The notes beneath the pieces are model-generated. The model was given only the letters and a program-made list of their open reading frames with translations. It did no database searches and was not told the DNA's origin. DNA of 14,404 nucleotides from Desulfobacteria bacterium (GTDB lineage Bacteria > Desulfobacterota > Desulfobacteria > Desulfobacterales > C00003060), in assembly GCA_030145035.1 (NCBI GenBank), contig JAQYWL010000411.1, positions 1 to 14,404 on the forward strand, read 5' to 3'. Each line of letters opens with the position of its first letter. Position 1 is the first letter of the stretch. The translations under genes were made by a program, and so were the position numbers. Positions 1 to 6,124 of this stretch are shown in pieces.

Positions 1-31
1 TTCACAAGCCGCCCCTCGCCAGCGTTATGTT

Positions 32-571
32 GTGTGCCGGGCATGGCCCGGCTGCTAAATGGTGCTGTCGGATACTATGACACAGGTATTGGGCAAAGTC
101 CAGACCCAGCCTGACGGAGGCGGCTCGAAGCGCAGAGCCGAGCCGCCAGGCGAGAGCGACCAAAGGGAGCGGGAAGCCGGAGGCAAAAGCGTGGGTCGAT
201 CTGCCTGTGCGGGCACGCAGACAGGCGTACAGGTATGCCCCGTACCCGAAAGGGTAGAGGGCAGGCAGATTTGAGGCGGGGTAAGGCCTGAAGGTGCCAC
301 CTGCCAAATGGCAGGGTAAATGAGAATGGTGAGTAGGAGTCGTGTACTTACGGACATACTGCAGTCCCGCCGGGAAAATGCCCGTAGCGTCATGTTTTGC
401 CGAAAGCCCGGCAGAATGGGAACAGCAGGCGTGTATGCGACTTATTCTGCCTGACCAGCCGACTTGTTCCGCCATAGCCTTTCCGACGGCGAAACCGCCG
501 TATACGTGACTCCCGCTTTCAGCGGGATGGTGTGGGAGGATGGGAGCTGCGAGGCTCCTCCCTATCCCGAT
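32..571 (+). mobile_element. Compact group II intron-like element without an ORF
   Basis: The stretch begins with GTGTG (32-36), matching the GUGYG 5' consensus, and continues as GTGTGCCGGGCATGG, as in many bacterial group II introns. It ends in a domain VI-like hairpin (about 538-568) with an unpaired A near 564, followed by CCCGAT (566-571). The last six bases before the predicted start, TATGTT (26-31), can pair with GACATA at 353-358 (five Watson-Crick pairs and one G-U), as an IBS1/EBS1 pair should, and this supports the 5' boundary independently. The whole element is about 540 bases and no reverse transcriptase/maturase reading frame fits inside, so it would need a maturase from elsewhere. 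Domain V is odd: instead of the usual 34-base hairpin there are two simple hairpins, 486-501 (loop AAAC) and 511-527 (loop TTC). It may therefore be a degenerate or splicing-dead copy. It lies on the strand opposite hicB, 16 bases beyond the hicB stop. No covariance-model search was possible. Confidence 0.6.
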
Positions 572-587
572 GTGTGCAAAACTGTAT

Positions 588-917
588 TTATTGACTCAAC
601 TTCGAACTGGCAAGCCGATTCAGGCTGACCCCGGATTCTGCTGCTTTGATTGAAAGGTTACGATGAACTTCTGGGGGCACACGGACCATGAACTTGCCGC
701 TATAACGCCTGCAAGCGATAGGTTCAGGTATGGTCTCACCATTATCCTGCATATCTTTTACAACACCCTCAACCACTTTTCTGATCCCCTTTAAGGCTGC
801 CTCTGGCGTTCTTGCAAGCCAGCTCAAGCTGGGAAATTCCGCGCACAAACCCACGTACTCGTTATCGTCTTCAGACCAGGTTACCCGGTAGGTATATCGA
901 TCATTTTTCAGTGCCAT
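588..917 (-). CDS. hicB: HicB-family antitoxin
   Basis: This 109-residue protein has the two-part layout of HicB antitoxins. The N-terminal half (about residues 7-65) is the partly degenerate RNase H-like HicB fold, seen in YTYRVTWSEDDNEYVGLCAE and the following SLSWLARTPEAALKGI. The C-terminal part (about 75-108) resembles a ribbon-helix-helix DNA-binding segment, GKFMVRVPPEVHRNL then ESGVSLNRLASSKL. In the family, HicB binds and neutralises the HicA mRNA interferase and represses the operon through its DNA-binding end. The ATG at 917 follows a good ribosome binding site (GGAGGT) and overlaps the end of the upstream hicA by 17 bases, which implies translational coupling. The C-terminus looks complete although the intron-like element ends only 16 bases past the stop. 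Family assignment is firm; activity is inferred. Confidence 0.87.
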   Translation of the reverse strand: MALKNDRYTYRVTWSEDDNEYVGLCAEFPSLSWLARTPEAALKGIRKVVEGVVKDMQDNGETIPEPIACRRYSGKFMVRVPPEVHRNLSIKAAESGVSLNRLASSKLSQ

Positions 918-1161
918 GATCTACCTCCAACTTTTCAATAGCCAATAGCACCTGTTTCACTTGGTATGCTTTGGCTTTTCCTTTATGATTTTGGATATTT
1001 ATTCTTGGGTCACCTTGCCAGGGTGTTTTGTATGTTCGGTGGCTGCTACTTTGTTGCCGAGGTTCTCCAAAATAATTATTGCACACCTTGCACAAATCGT
1101 TGAATCGGACATCTCCTGGATTCCGCTTCATTTGCGCAAAAATGTCTCTTATTTTAGCCAT
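901..1161 (-). CDS. hicA: HicA-family mRNA interferase toxin
   Basis: The protein is about 86 residues from the ATG at 1161 (MAKIRDIFAQM). Its C-terminal half holds the HicA core: SSSHRTYKTPW with the conserved histidine used for RNA cleavage in this family, then DPRINIQNHKGKAKAYQVKQV, matching the usual ...I..H.GK.....V...L ending. HicA toxins are small double-stranded-RNA-binding-like folds that cleave mRNA. This one carries a longer N-terminus than the classic 60-residue HicA, including two cysteines (LCKVC) typical of the longer variants. An in-frame TTG at 1194 would add 11 residues, but that TTG is part of a good TTGACA -35 box, so I prefer the ATG at 1161. The ATG at 1176 is also possible. 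It is followed by overlapping hicB, the standard toxin-first order of hicAB. Confidence 0.8.
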   Translation of the reverse strand: MAKIRDIFAQMKRNPGDVRFNDLCKVCNNYFGEPRQQSSSHRTYKTPWQGDPRINIQNHKGKAKAYQVKQVLLAIEKLEVDHGTEK

Positions 1162-1166
1162 GTCAA

Positions 1167-1194
1167 ATGGTATCATTATTGATATCAGTGTCAA
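1167..1194 (-). promoter_or_regulatory. Candidate promoter of hicAB
   Basis: On the minus strand a perfect TTGACA (-35, 1194-1189) is followed after 16 bases by TACCAT (-10, 1172-1167; 4 of 6 matches). The palindrome TGATATCA (1180-1187) lies in the spacer and could be an operator for HicB. Transcription would start close to the ATG at 1161, giving a nearly leaderless message; no Shine-Dalgarno sequence is visible before that ATG. The -10 box is mediocre, so confidence is modest. Confidence 0.38.
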
Positions 1195-1264
1195 GTGTCA
1201 TTTTTGAGCTGGAAATAAACCCTCAGAGGCAGAGTCACGCATATAACATATAGTGTCTGGAAAA

Positions 1265-1283
1265 CAGAATAGTGAATATTCTG
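1265..1283. repeat. Inverted repeat CAGAATA-N5-TATTCTG
   Basis: A perfect 7-base inverted repeat with a 5-base centre (GTGAA) lies about 70 bases upstream of hicA. Its size and symmetry suit a dimeric DNA-binding protein. It has no T-tract, so it is not a typical terminator. No binding protein can be assigned. Confidence 0.35.
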
Positions 1284-1317
1284 GAATTCTATATCTGAGA
1301 ATAAAGATGAATTCTGT

Positions 1318-1502
1318 ATGTTACAACAAAGCTTGATCAGTCATGACAAAATCCTGAGGCACTATGGATCAAAAACCAAATGAAGTACGGGGATGAGCAT
1401 GGTATATTTGCTCTTGATGTAGATCCCGATGGCCTGCCAACAGTAAATGCGTATTTAGCAATGTTCTTTGAGGATGTAACCAATGAAGAGCCAAATGCCT
1501 GA
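1318..1502 (+). pseudogene. Small ORF pair or frameshifted gene remnant
   Basis: A 21-codon frame starts at ATG 1318 (MLQQSLISHDKIL...) and stops at 1381-1383. A second frame begins at ATG 1380, overlapping that stop as ATGA, and encodes 40 residues (MKYGDEHGIFALDVDPDGLP...) ending at TGA 1500-1502. The second peptide is acidic and protein-like rather than random in composition. The two pieces could be one ancestral small gene broken by a frameshift, or two coupled tiny genes. No ribosome binding site stands out before 1318 and I recognise no family. The opposite strand also has an open frame here, so real coding is uncertain. Confidence 0.22.
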
Positions 1503-1658
1503 TCTGTCAATCCTATGCGCCAAGATCACAGTGTGTTCAACTTGCTCATGTGGGTTGTGACTCTCATACTTAAAGGGGTCGGTGGGGCGGATCTCTTCAA
1601 CGATTATTTTTGCGTTTCTGCCAAAAATGGTGGACCTGCTACCAATACTTCTTTGTGA
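1503..1658. other. Intergenic stretch, no supported feature
   Basis: Downstream of brnA and the small ORF remnant nothing convincing is visible. The minus strand has about 60 codons open toward 1460 but without an ATG, GTG or TTG start at its head and with no ribosome binding site, so I read it as decayed or non-coding DNA. Confidence 0.3.
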
Positions 1659-1931
1659 CTATGCCGCGGGCGCGATTTGTTGACGCAGCATGTCAGTGAC
1701 AAGACGGCTGACAGGGACACCACGTTTCTGAGCTCGTTCCCGAAGCACCTTTATTACATCTTCATCTATCTGAACCTCGTAATGTCGCTGTCTTAGTTTC
1801 GCTTCCACCTCCACGGTCTGAAACGCTTCAGGATAATCCGTTGTGTCATGAGTGTCCCAAAACGCGGCAGCTTCTTCGTAGCTGGCAAATTCGTCTGGGA
1901 TTGGGTCAACGTGCTTTTTGCTGTCGTTCAT
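1659..1931 (-). CDS. BrnA/CopG-type antitoxin
   Basis: This 90-residue protein starts with a linker rich in charged and aromatic residues, IPDEFASYEEAAAFWDTHDT, which is the hallmark of the CopG-type antitoxins of type II toxin-antitoxin modules. It ends in a ribbon-helix-helix segment (about residues 50-85): the beta strand HYEVQIDEDVIKVLRERA and the helix RGVPVSRLVTDMLRQQI. In the family the N-terminal part covers the toxin and the ribbon-helix-helix dimer represses the operon. The ATG at 1931 has a GGAGGT ribosome binding site and lies inside the end of the upstream toxin gene (26-base overlap), so production is coupled. The family is clear; the exact subfamily (BrnA versus other CopG-like) is less so. 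Confidence 0.87.
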   Translation of the reverse strand: MNDSKKHVDPIPDEFASYEEAAAFWDTHDTTDYPEAFQTVEVEAKLRQRHYEVQIDEDVIKVLRERAQKRGVPVSRLVTDMLRQQIAPAA

Positions 1932-2202
1932 AATACCTCCGCTCGGATTGTGTCATATCGCGGGCTGAGATGGGCAACGCAGCGGTCTGGTATTTGTGGA
2001 CAAAGAACACAACCAGGTATCTGCCCGCTTCTGTTTGACCATAGGCCACATACAAATTTTCACCTTGCACTCGACCTTTCTCCGCTTGGCGAGTGTACGG
2101 CTTGGAGAATAGAATTTGTTCGACTTCGTCGGTAGTCACTCTGTGCTTATGTTCAATCTTATCCACAAATTTGTCTTTCCAGATGACCTCATATAGACGC
2201 AT
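1906..2202 (-). CDS. BrnT-family toxin
   Basis: This 98-residue protein has the BrnT layout: an N-terminal strand-helix unit with VIWKDKFVDKIEHKHRVTTDEVEQILFSK (written here across 29 positions as VIWKDKF ... VTTDEVEQILF), a central YVAYGQTEAGRYLVVFF segment, and the family's closing ISARDMTQSERRYYER. BrnT proteins are RelE-like ribonuclease toxins that arrest translation and are held in check by the BrnA partner. The ATG at 2202 follows an AGGA about nine bases upstream. Gene order (toxin first, antitoxin overlapping) is the standard brnTA order. The 280 bases upstream contain no promoter I trust. A decayed copy of this gene's 3' part lies near 3346-3417. Confidence 0.86.
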   Translation of the reverse strand: MRLYEVIWKDKFVDKIEHKHRVTTDEVEQILFSKPYTRQAEKGRVQGENLYVAYGQTEAGRYLVVFFVHKYQTAALPISARDMTQSERRYYERQQKAR

Positions 2203-2434
2203 TGCTAAATCCTGTGATCGGTTCTATTCACCTACCGCAGTTGTGATGCCACTATCCTATCTTGTATTTTTCCTAACATGTGGGAAGAAAACTGGAGACG
2301 CGGAGCCATGAAGCTACGTTGCTTATTTGCTCAAGTTGTTCTGTTGTTTTCTGTATAGGGTTTGCTGCTTTACCGGACTGGATAGGGTGTCAGCCCCCAG
2401 GTGTAAGGCTCTCTCAGAAGCCATGGTCTGGGCT

Positions 2435-2454
2435 ATGATTTGTCACCAAATCAT
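2435..2454. repeat. Inverted repeat ATGATTTG-N4-CAAATCAT
   Basis: A perfect 8-base inverted repeat with a 4-base loop lies in the 281-base gap between the DIP1984-type gene and brnT, about 30 bases past the stop of the former. It has no adjacent T-run in either direction, so a factor-independent terminator is unlikely; an operator or an RNA 3'-end hairpin is possible. The rest of the gap (2203-2434) shows nothing I can name. Confidence 0.4.
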
Positions 2455-2483
2455 TCGCACTTGCTCCCCTGTCTCCAATATAT

Positions 2484-3017
2484 TCATTCATCCTTGAATT
2501 CAACCAATGTTTCAAAAGACGCCAACCGGAGTTTTCTATTCAACTCGCGGAAGGCCAGTCTGGCTTCCTCCAGATCCTTGATGCAATCTGTATAAGATAA
2601 TTCGTTCTCTTCAACAATATCACGGCCCTCTTTGTAAATAACCCTCTGGTATGCTGAATTCACAACCTGTGTGTGGAGCTCACCGATCTGTTCATTCAAC
2701 CCCTTACGAGTCTCCAATGCCTCATTGAGATTAATCGACTCTCCGCCAAAATCGATTTGATGATTGAAGTTTGCCTGCTGTATGGCGCTGTTGAGTTTGC
2801 GGCGTTTCAGTTCCAGCTTCCTGAGTTTCTTGCGAGCGGCAGCCACATCAAAATCAGGACTGGGACGACGCTTTCCGTCATCATCCCGTGCAAAGGAAAA
2901 CCTGTCGCGGTTTTGCTTTGTCTCAGGAAGACAATCTTTCAAAGTCTTGATCCTGGCAGCATATTCTGCCCTGAGTTCCAATGCTTCGTATAAATACAGT
3001 TTTCTCTTGTCAGGCAT
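2484..3017 (-). CDS. DIP1984-family coiled-coil protein
   Basis: The 177-residue product is strongly helical and highly charged. It has an N-terminal helix (LYLYEALELRAEYAARIKTL), a basic middle region (AARKKLRKLELKRRKLNSAI), the INLNEALETRKGLNEQI segment, and a C-terminal helix (DLEEARLAFRELNRKLRLAS) that ends in a short tail. This pattern of two 'xLxEAL..R' helices followed by an arginine-rich helix fits the DIP1984 (septicolysin-like) family, which has no established function. It is slightly longer than the roughly 150 residues I associate with the family because of an insert around residues 30-55. The ATG at 3017 has a good GGAGAGG ribosome binding site. It stands alone, transcribed probably from the promoter near 3200. 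Family call is from memory of the pattern, not a search. Confidence 0.68.
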   Translation of the reverse strand: MPDKRKLYLYEALELRAEYAARIKTLKDCLPETKQNRDRFSFARDDDGKRRPSPDFDVAAARKKLRKLELKRRKLNSAIQQANFNHQIDFGGESINLNEALETRKGLNEQIGELHTQVVNSAYQRVIYKEGRDIVEENELSYTDCIKDLEEARLAFRELNRKLRLASFETLVEFKDE

Positions 3018-3197
3018 GACCTCTCCTTTCCTGTAATGTCAAATCCTGTTTACAAACCTCATTCCCTTTGCACTTGAGTCCATTTGTGGAAATAGCGCAA
3101 TGATTTCTTGACCTTCTCCAGACTGCCTCAAATGAACGTCTCAAAAGTCGGATACCCCCTCTGCCAGGCATGATAGAACTTGCTTATTGGTGGATGG

Positions 3198-3226
3198 ACT
3201 ATACGAAAAAGGGCCTTCTGCGTCAA
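3198..3226 (-). promoter_or_regulatory. Sigma-70-type promoter for the DIP1984-type gene
   Basis: Reading the minus strand, TTGACG (3226-3221) and TATAGT (3203-3198) are separated by exactly 17 bases; each box matches the consensus at 5 of 6 positions. The next gene downstream on this strand is the DIP1984-type gene (start 3017), which would get a leader of about 170 bases. The leader contains only a 10-codon ORF (from the ATG at 3170) and no hairpin I can name. Confidence 0.5.
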
Positions 3227-3287
3227 GGAAAAGGGCGTCCCAGCATGGCGGTTTTGGGTTATGCGGTTGTTCGAAGGCTTGTGTCTG

Positions 3288-3327
3288 CCCGCCACCTGCC
3301 AGCCAGTGCCAGTCTTTGGCAGGCGGG
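3288..3327. repeat. GC-rich imperfect hairpin
   Basis: CCCGCCACCTGCCA (3288-3301) can pair with TGGCAGGCGGG (3317-3327) with a two-base bulge, leaving a 15-base loop that itself contains TGCCAG. The element lies upstream of the promoter for the DIP1984-type gene and next to the brnT relic. It has no T-run. Function unknown. Confidence 0.35.
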
Positions 3328-3345
3328 TCGCTCTTGCTCAGGTGA

Positions 3346-3417
3346 GGCGGGCGAGTGGGCAACCCAGCGGTTTGGTATTTAAGGAGGAAGGGTCAGCCCG
3401 CCAAGATCTGCCCCCTG
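3346..3417 (-). pseudogene. Decayed brnT 3'-end relic
   Basis: About 28 bases at 3354-3379 match the brnT coding sequence at 1972-1997 with only two mismatches (TGGGCAAC, CAGCGGT and TGGTATTT blocks on the plus strand). Weaker similarity extends on both sides: GGGCAGAT lies about 40 bases upstream on the minus strand in both places, and GCCCGC follows in both. In translation this is KYQTAGLPT against KYQTAALPI of BrnT. The reading frame is broken, so this is a relic, not a gene. Confidence 0.42.
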
Positions 3418-3757
3418 GCTCTTACCAGGAAAAAGCCGAGAAAAGGCTACCCGCTTAGCGATCTCAGTGGGAACCCGAGGAACACCACCCCCTCAAACCT
3501 CAAGTCCATCTGATAGGCGATCACAGCCAACCCTCGCTCTTTTTGATTCGCTCCCCGACAAAAAAATCAGGGTTTTCGAAGCCGATAATCAGGGGTTCCC
3601 ATATCAAGCTTCTTCCTCAATATGCCGATAGATTAACGCACGGAGGGATACGTGTTTTCCGCGTGTATGGTTTCGTAATACTTTGACCCTAATGGGGCTC
3701 CATGAACTCAATACCGAGCCCCGCTTTTCGCCAAGAGAGGTGTGGCTTTGTGTTTTT
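3418..3757. other. Intergenic region before the nuclease gene
   Basis: This 340-base stretch lies upstream of the nuclease. I see no coding potential, no clear hairpin-plus-T terminator and no convincing promoter; a TAATAC at about 3676 lacks a good -35 box. An in-frame upstream ATG at 3702 exists but has no ribosome binding site. Confidence 0.4.
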
Positions 3758-3767
3758 GGAGGTTACT

Positions 3768-4562
3768 ATGAAAAAACTGACTGTTCTCCTAGTTCTTCTT
3801 ATTGGATCAACCTTAGCAGGAGCCGGAACATACAAGTGGACTGACAAGGAAGGGAATATTCACTTTTCCGATACCCCTGTGCCAGGAGCAATTCTGCTTG
3901 ATGGCTCAGTGGAAGGACAGCCATCCGCGACACAGAAAACAGTATCGTCTGGTTGGCAGGTTAAAGTTGTAGGGGTTGCGGACGGGGATACGATCACGGT
4001 CCTTTACGATGGAAGAGAGAAAAAGATCCGCCTATATGGCGTCGATTGCCCTGAGAAAAGGCAGTCATTTGGAAAAAGAGCCAAGCAATTTACCTCTAAT
4101 ATGGTGTTTAACAAAAATGTACATGTTAGGCCGGTTACCAGCGATAGATACGGAAGAACAGTTGCTTGGGTATATGCTGACGGGATGTGTCTAAATGAGG
4201 AGCTTTTGCGAGCAGGCATGGCCTGGCATTATAAGAAATACTCATCTGATTCAAAGCTAGCAGAGTTGGAGGCCGAAGCAAGGCAAAAACCAGCGGGATT
4301 GTGGAGCCTTCCTGGCGCTGTTCCACCGTGGAATTTTAGGCACGGGAAAAAGACAACCATAGTTGCCGGATGGGAAACCAAAGCCCGAATGCAGACCTCA
4401 CTCAACACGATGGAAGAAATTTATCATGGAAATCTCAAAACTCGGAAGTTTCATAGACCGGGCTGTAGGTACTATGATTGCTCCAATTGTACAGCAGTTT
4501 TTCATAGTCGGACGGAAGCCATTCGCGCAGGATATGTGCCTTGCAAAGTATGCCGACCATAA
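3768..4562 (+). CDS. Secreted thermonuclease-family nuclease with DUF4124 and cysteine tail
   Basis: From the ATG at 3768 the product is 264 residues. Residues 1-20 form a signal peptide (MKKLTVLLVLLIGSTLAGAG). Residues 21-36 are a DUF4124 motif (TYKWTDKEGNIHFSDT), common at the start of exported proteobacterial proteins. Residues 64-185 are a staphylococcal-nuclease domain with the expected active site: Asp74 in ADGDT, Arg88 in IRLYGVDCPE, Asp93, Glu96 and Arg130 in DRYGR, corresponding to SNase Asp21, Arg35, Asp40, Glu43 and Arg87. The C-terminus (218-264) is a cysteine-rich Ada-like metal-binding segment, FHRPGC...C..C...GYVPCKVC, with Cys233, 238, 241, 259 and 262. It would cut DNA or RNA with calcium, outside the cytoplasm. 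The start is set by GGAGG at 3758-3762; an in-frame ATG at 3702 has no ribosome binding site and would bury the signal peptide. It is monocistronic and faces the relic at 4615. Confidence 0.92.
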   Translation: MKKLTVLLVLLIGSTLAGAGTYKWTDKEGNIHFSDTPVPGAILLDGSVEGQPSATQKTVSSGWQVKVVGVADGDTITVLYDGREKKIRLYGVDCPEKRQSFGKRAKQFTSNMVFNKNVHVRPVTSDRYGRTVAWVYADGMCLNEELLRAGMAWHYKKYSSDSKLAELEAEARQKPAGLWSLPGAVPPWNFRHGKKTTIVAGWETKARMQTSLNTMEEIYHGNLKTRKFHRPGCRYYDCSNCTAVFHSRTEAIRAGYVPCKVCRP

Positions 4563-4614
4563 TTCCAGAGCCACGGCCTTCCCAAATGGACGTCCCAGCC
4601 TCCCAGCGCGCAAA

Positions 4615-4884
4615 GACCTGGGCCTTTCGCATGGCGTTAGCGACTACCTTTTCAAGATGGATAGGAAAATGAGGGGGTACTTTCCCAGGTGCGTAGAATT
4701 CGGGGCTGAACTCCGGCCACAAAGACTCGAGATCCTCAATGATTGCACCGGTATTTTCGTGTGTTCCTACCTCGACCAGCCCTTCTTTCCGTTCGTCACT
4801 CAACGCGACATACCGGCAGATCAACACCATTTTGAGAAGTTGTCTCAGCTTCTCCCTATATGGGGTTTTGGGTGGTGGGGAATC
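4615..4884 (-). pseudogene. Fused relic of a second SNF2-helicase/partner operon
   Basis: Positions 4621-4830 align without gaps to 7213-7422 of the zinc-ribbon partner gene; in translation I count about 10 differences in 71 residues, starting MVLICRYVALSDERKEGL. Immediately next to it, 4831-4857 is identical over 27 bases to 8727-8753 inside the helicase gene, and weaker likeness continues to about 4884. In a complete operon those two blocks are 1304 bases apart, so the relic is a second copy with an internal deletion. The junction joins helicase residues REKLRQLLK directly and in frame to partner Met119. Both pieces keep their reading frames and differ mostly by conservative changes, so the source was a diverged working copy and not a recent local duplication. 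No start, helicase motif or zinc ribbon survives. It touches the radC stop codon. Confidence 0.8.
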
Positions 4885-5542
4885 ACATCAAACCTGTTTC
4901 CTTGAGTGATAGATGACCCTTCTTTGTGATAATTATGTGATCCAGGACAGGTATTCCAAGGATTTTGCCGTCTTCAACCAACTGTCTCGTTATAGCTATA
5001 TCATCGGGGCTGGGTTTGAGTATGCCTGACGGGTGGTTGTGAGCAACGATTATGGAGGCCGCCCGATCGGATATAGCATCTACAAACACCTCGCGTGGGT
5101 GAACCTGGTTTGTATTAAGAAGGCCAACAGTCACCACCCTATTTCCGATAACCTCATTTGCTCCATTCAAAGATATACAAAGGAAATATTCCTGCTTTTT
5201 GCCGGCGATATATGAAATAAGGGGCAAAACATCTTCTGCCTTTTGAATAAAGATGCTTTCCTTTAGCAGCCTCCTCCTTGCAAGTTCAAAAGAGGCCACA
5301 ATCTGGCATGCCCTGGCAAAACCAACACCTTCTATCGAGACAAGGGCCTTTACATCTATCTTTTTCTTATCTTTATCAAGCTTTCGCAGGATGGCATGAG
5401 CTACTTGAAAGACATTTTTTCCCTTTACTCCGCTTCCAAGGAGGATAGCAAGAAGTTCTGAATCCGAAAGCGCTTCCGGCCCTTTGGCAGCCAGTTTCTC
5501 TCGCGGTCTGTCAAAATGGGGAATATCTTTGATATGCTTCAA
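4883..5542 (-). CDS. radC: RadC/JAB-domain protein
   Basis: The 219-residue protein has the full RadC layout. An N-terminal helical region (1-90) carries the family opening RPREKL..KGPEALSDSELLAILL and a helix-hairpin-helix-like VSIEGVGFARACQI. The JAB1/MPN metal-binding domain (about 98-219) has Glu151, His168, His170, Ser172 and Asp181 in HPREVF and HNHPSG...PSPDD. All metal ligands of a JAMM motif are present. Despite the name, a DNA repair role is not established; RadC-like proteins are often found on mobile or accessory DNA. The start is TTG at 5542: an in-frame TGA lies 30 bases upstream and no ATG intervenes. The family's usual opening supports it. The ribosome binding site is weak. 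It lies 57 bases downstream of the XRE gene and is probably in its operon. Confidence 0.92.
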   Translation of the reverse strand: MKHIKDIPHFDRPREKLAAKGPEALSDSELLAILLGSGVKGKNVFQVAHAILRKLDKDKKKIDVKALVSIEGVGFARACQIVASFELARRRLLKESIFIQKAEDVLPLISYIAGKKQEYFLCISLNGANEVIGNRVVTVGLLNTNQVHPREVFVDAISDRAASIIVAHNHPSGILKPSPDDIAITRQLVEDGKILGIPVLDHIIITKKGHLSLKETGLM

Positions 5543-5599
5543 GGTTATTTCCGGTTTTCTTTTCTGGCCTCATCCGACGTTCTGCTGTCAGGCAGGCTC

Positions 5600-5995
5600 C
5601 TATTTCTGATTTTCCAGTTCAATAACTCCTCGCAATTGCTTTAAGATGCCCTCTCTTACCTTTCTATTCTTTGTCTTGCGAAAGAGCCTCAAGAGGGTAA
5701 TTTCTTCCTTGTTGAGGGGTTGAAAGGTTTCAAGAGGGTCTCCTCCAGGGGTGTATCTTAAAGCGAGGTCTGAAACTCTAGGAATTCTTTCTCCTTCCTC
5801 AAAAAAGAGAGTAATGTTAACGCCAAGGGCCTCCGAGATCTGTTGCAAACGCACGACAGAGATCCTGGTTGAGCCCTTCTCGTATTTTTGAATTTGCTGA
5901 AAAGAGATATCTATTCTTTCGGCCAATTCACTCTGAGAGAGACCCCAACTCTTTCTTATCTCTTTGATTTTTTGGCCAATCTTCTTGTTGATCAA
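5600..5995 (-). CDS. XRE-family helix-turn-helix regulator
   Basis: The 131-residue protein has an N-terminal XRE/HTH_3 domain (about residues 6-65): IGQKIKEIRKSWGLSQSELAERI, then DISFQQIQKYEKGSTRI and the stabilising helix VVRLQQISEALGVNITLFF. A linker (66-95) leads to a helical C-terminus, LNKEEITLLRLFRKTKNRKVREGILKQL, as in regulators that dimerise through the tail. The start is a TTG at 5995 with a strong AAGGAG ribosome binding site six bases upstream. It lies directly upstream of radC on the same strand and divergent from the response regulator, so it could control either side of the intergenic region. Its target is unknown. Confidence 0.88.
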   Translation of the reverse strand: MINKKIGQKIKEIRKSWGLSQSELAERIDISFQQIQKYEKGSTRISVVRLQQISEALGVNITLFFEEGERIPRVSDLALRYTPGGDPLETFQPLNKEEITLLRLFRKTKNRKVREGILKQLRGVIELENQK

Positions 5996-6096
5996 GCGCT
6001 CCTTCCTTCAATCGATACATCAGTTTTTCAATATTAACAAATTTCTATCACATAAAATTTAGAAAAAGTCTAACAACTGAGGGTAGTACTTTTTGC

Positions 6097-6124
6097 TTGA
6101 CATTCTTCTCGTGTTAGTTGTATT
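6097..6124 (+). promoter_or_regulatory. Candidate promoter of the response regulator gene
   Basis: TTGACA (6097-6102) is followed after 16 bases by TGTATT (6119-6124; 4 of 6 matches). The ATG of the response regulator follows 22 bases later behind AAAGGAGG. A pair ACAACT (6073-6078) and AGTTGT (6116-6121) forms a 6-base inverted repeat that straddles the promoter and could be an operator for the divergent XRE protein. Confidence 0.4.

Noticed and set aside
2..475. 157-residue and 112-residue minus-strand open frames over the left end
   Set aside because: Low-complexity, proline- and alanine-rich translations antisense to the structured intron-like RNA; no ribosome binding site and no family resemblance.
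1161..1194. TTG at 1194 as the hicA start
   Set aside because: It coincides with a perfect TTGACA -35 box and adds residues without likeness to the family; the ATG at 1161 starts a normal HicA-type N-terminus.
3141..3382. Overlapping 70-92 residue frames on both strands near 3150-3460
   Set aside because: Composition is not protein-like, and the region contains a promoter, a GC-rich hairpin and the brnT relic instead.
4435..4830. 131-residue minus-strand frame read as a complete gene
   Set aside because: Only the part above about 4615 is homologous to the partner protein; the rest is antisense to the nuclease gene. It is a relic, not a gene.
4363..4905. 180-residue plus-strand frame
   Set aside because: It is an out-of-frame shadow of the nuclease end and of the antisense of the relic; the same shadow appears over the homologous stretch at 7219-7551.
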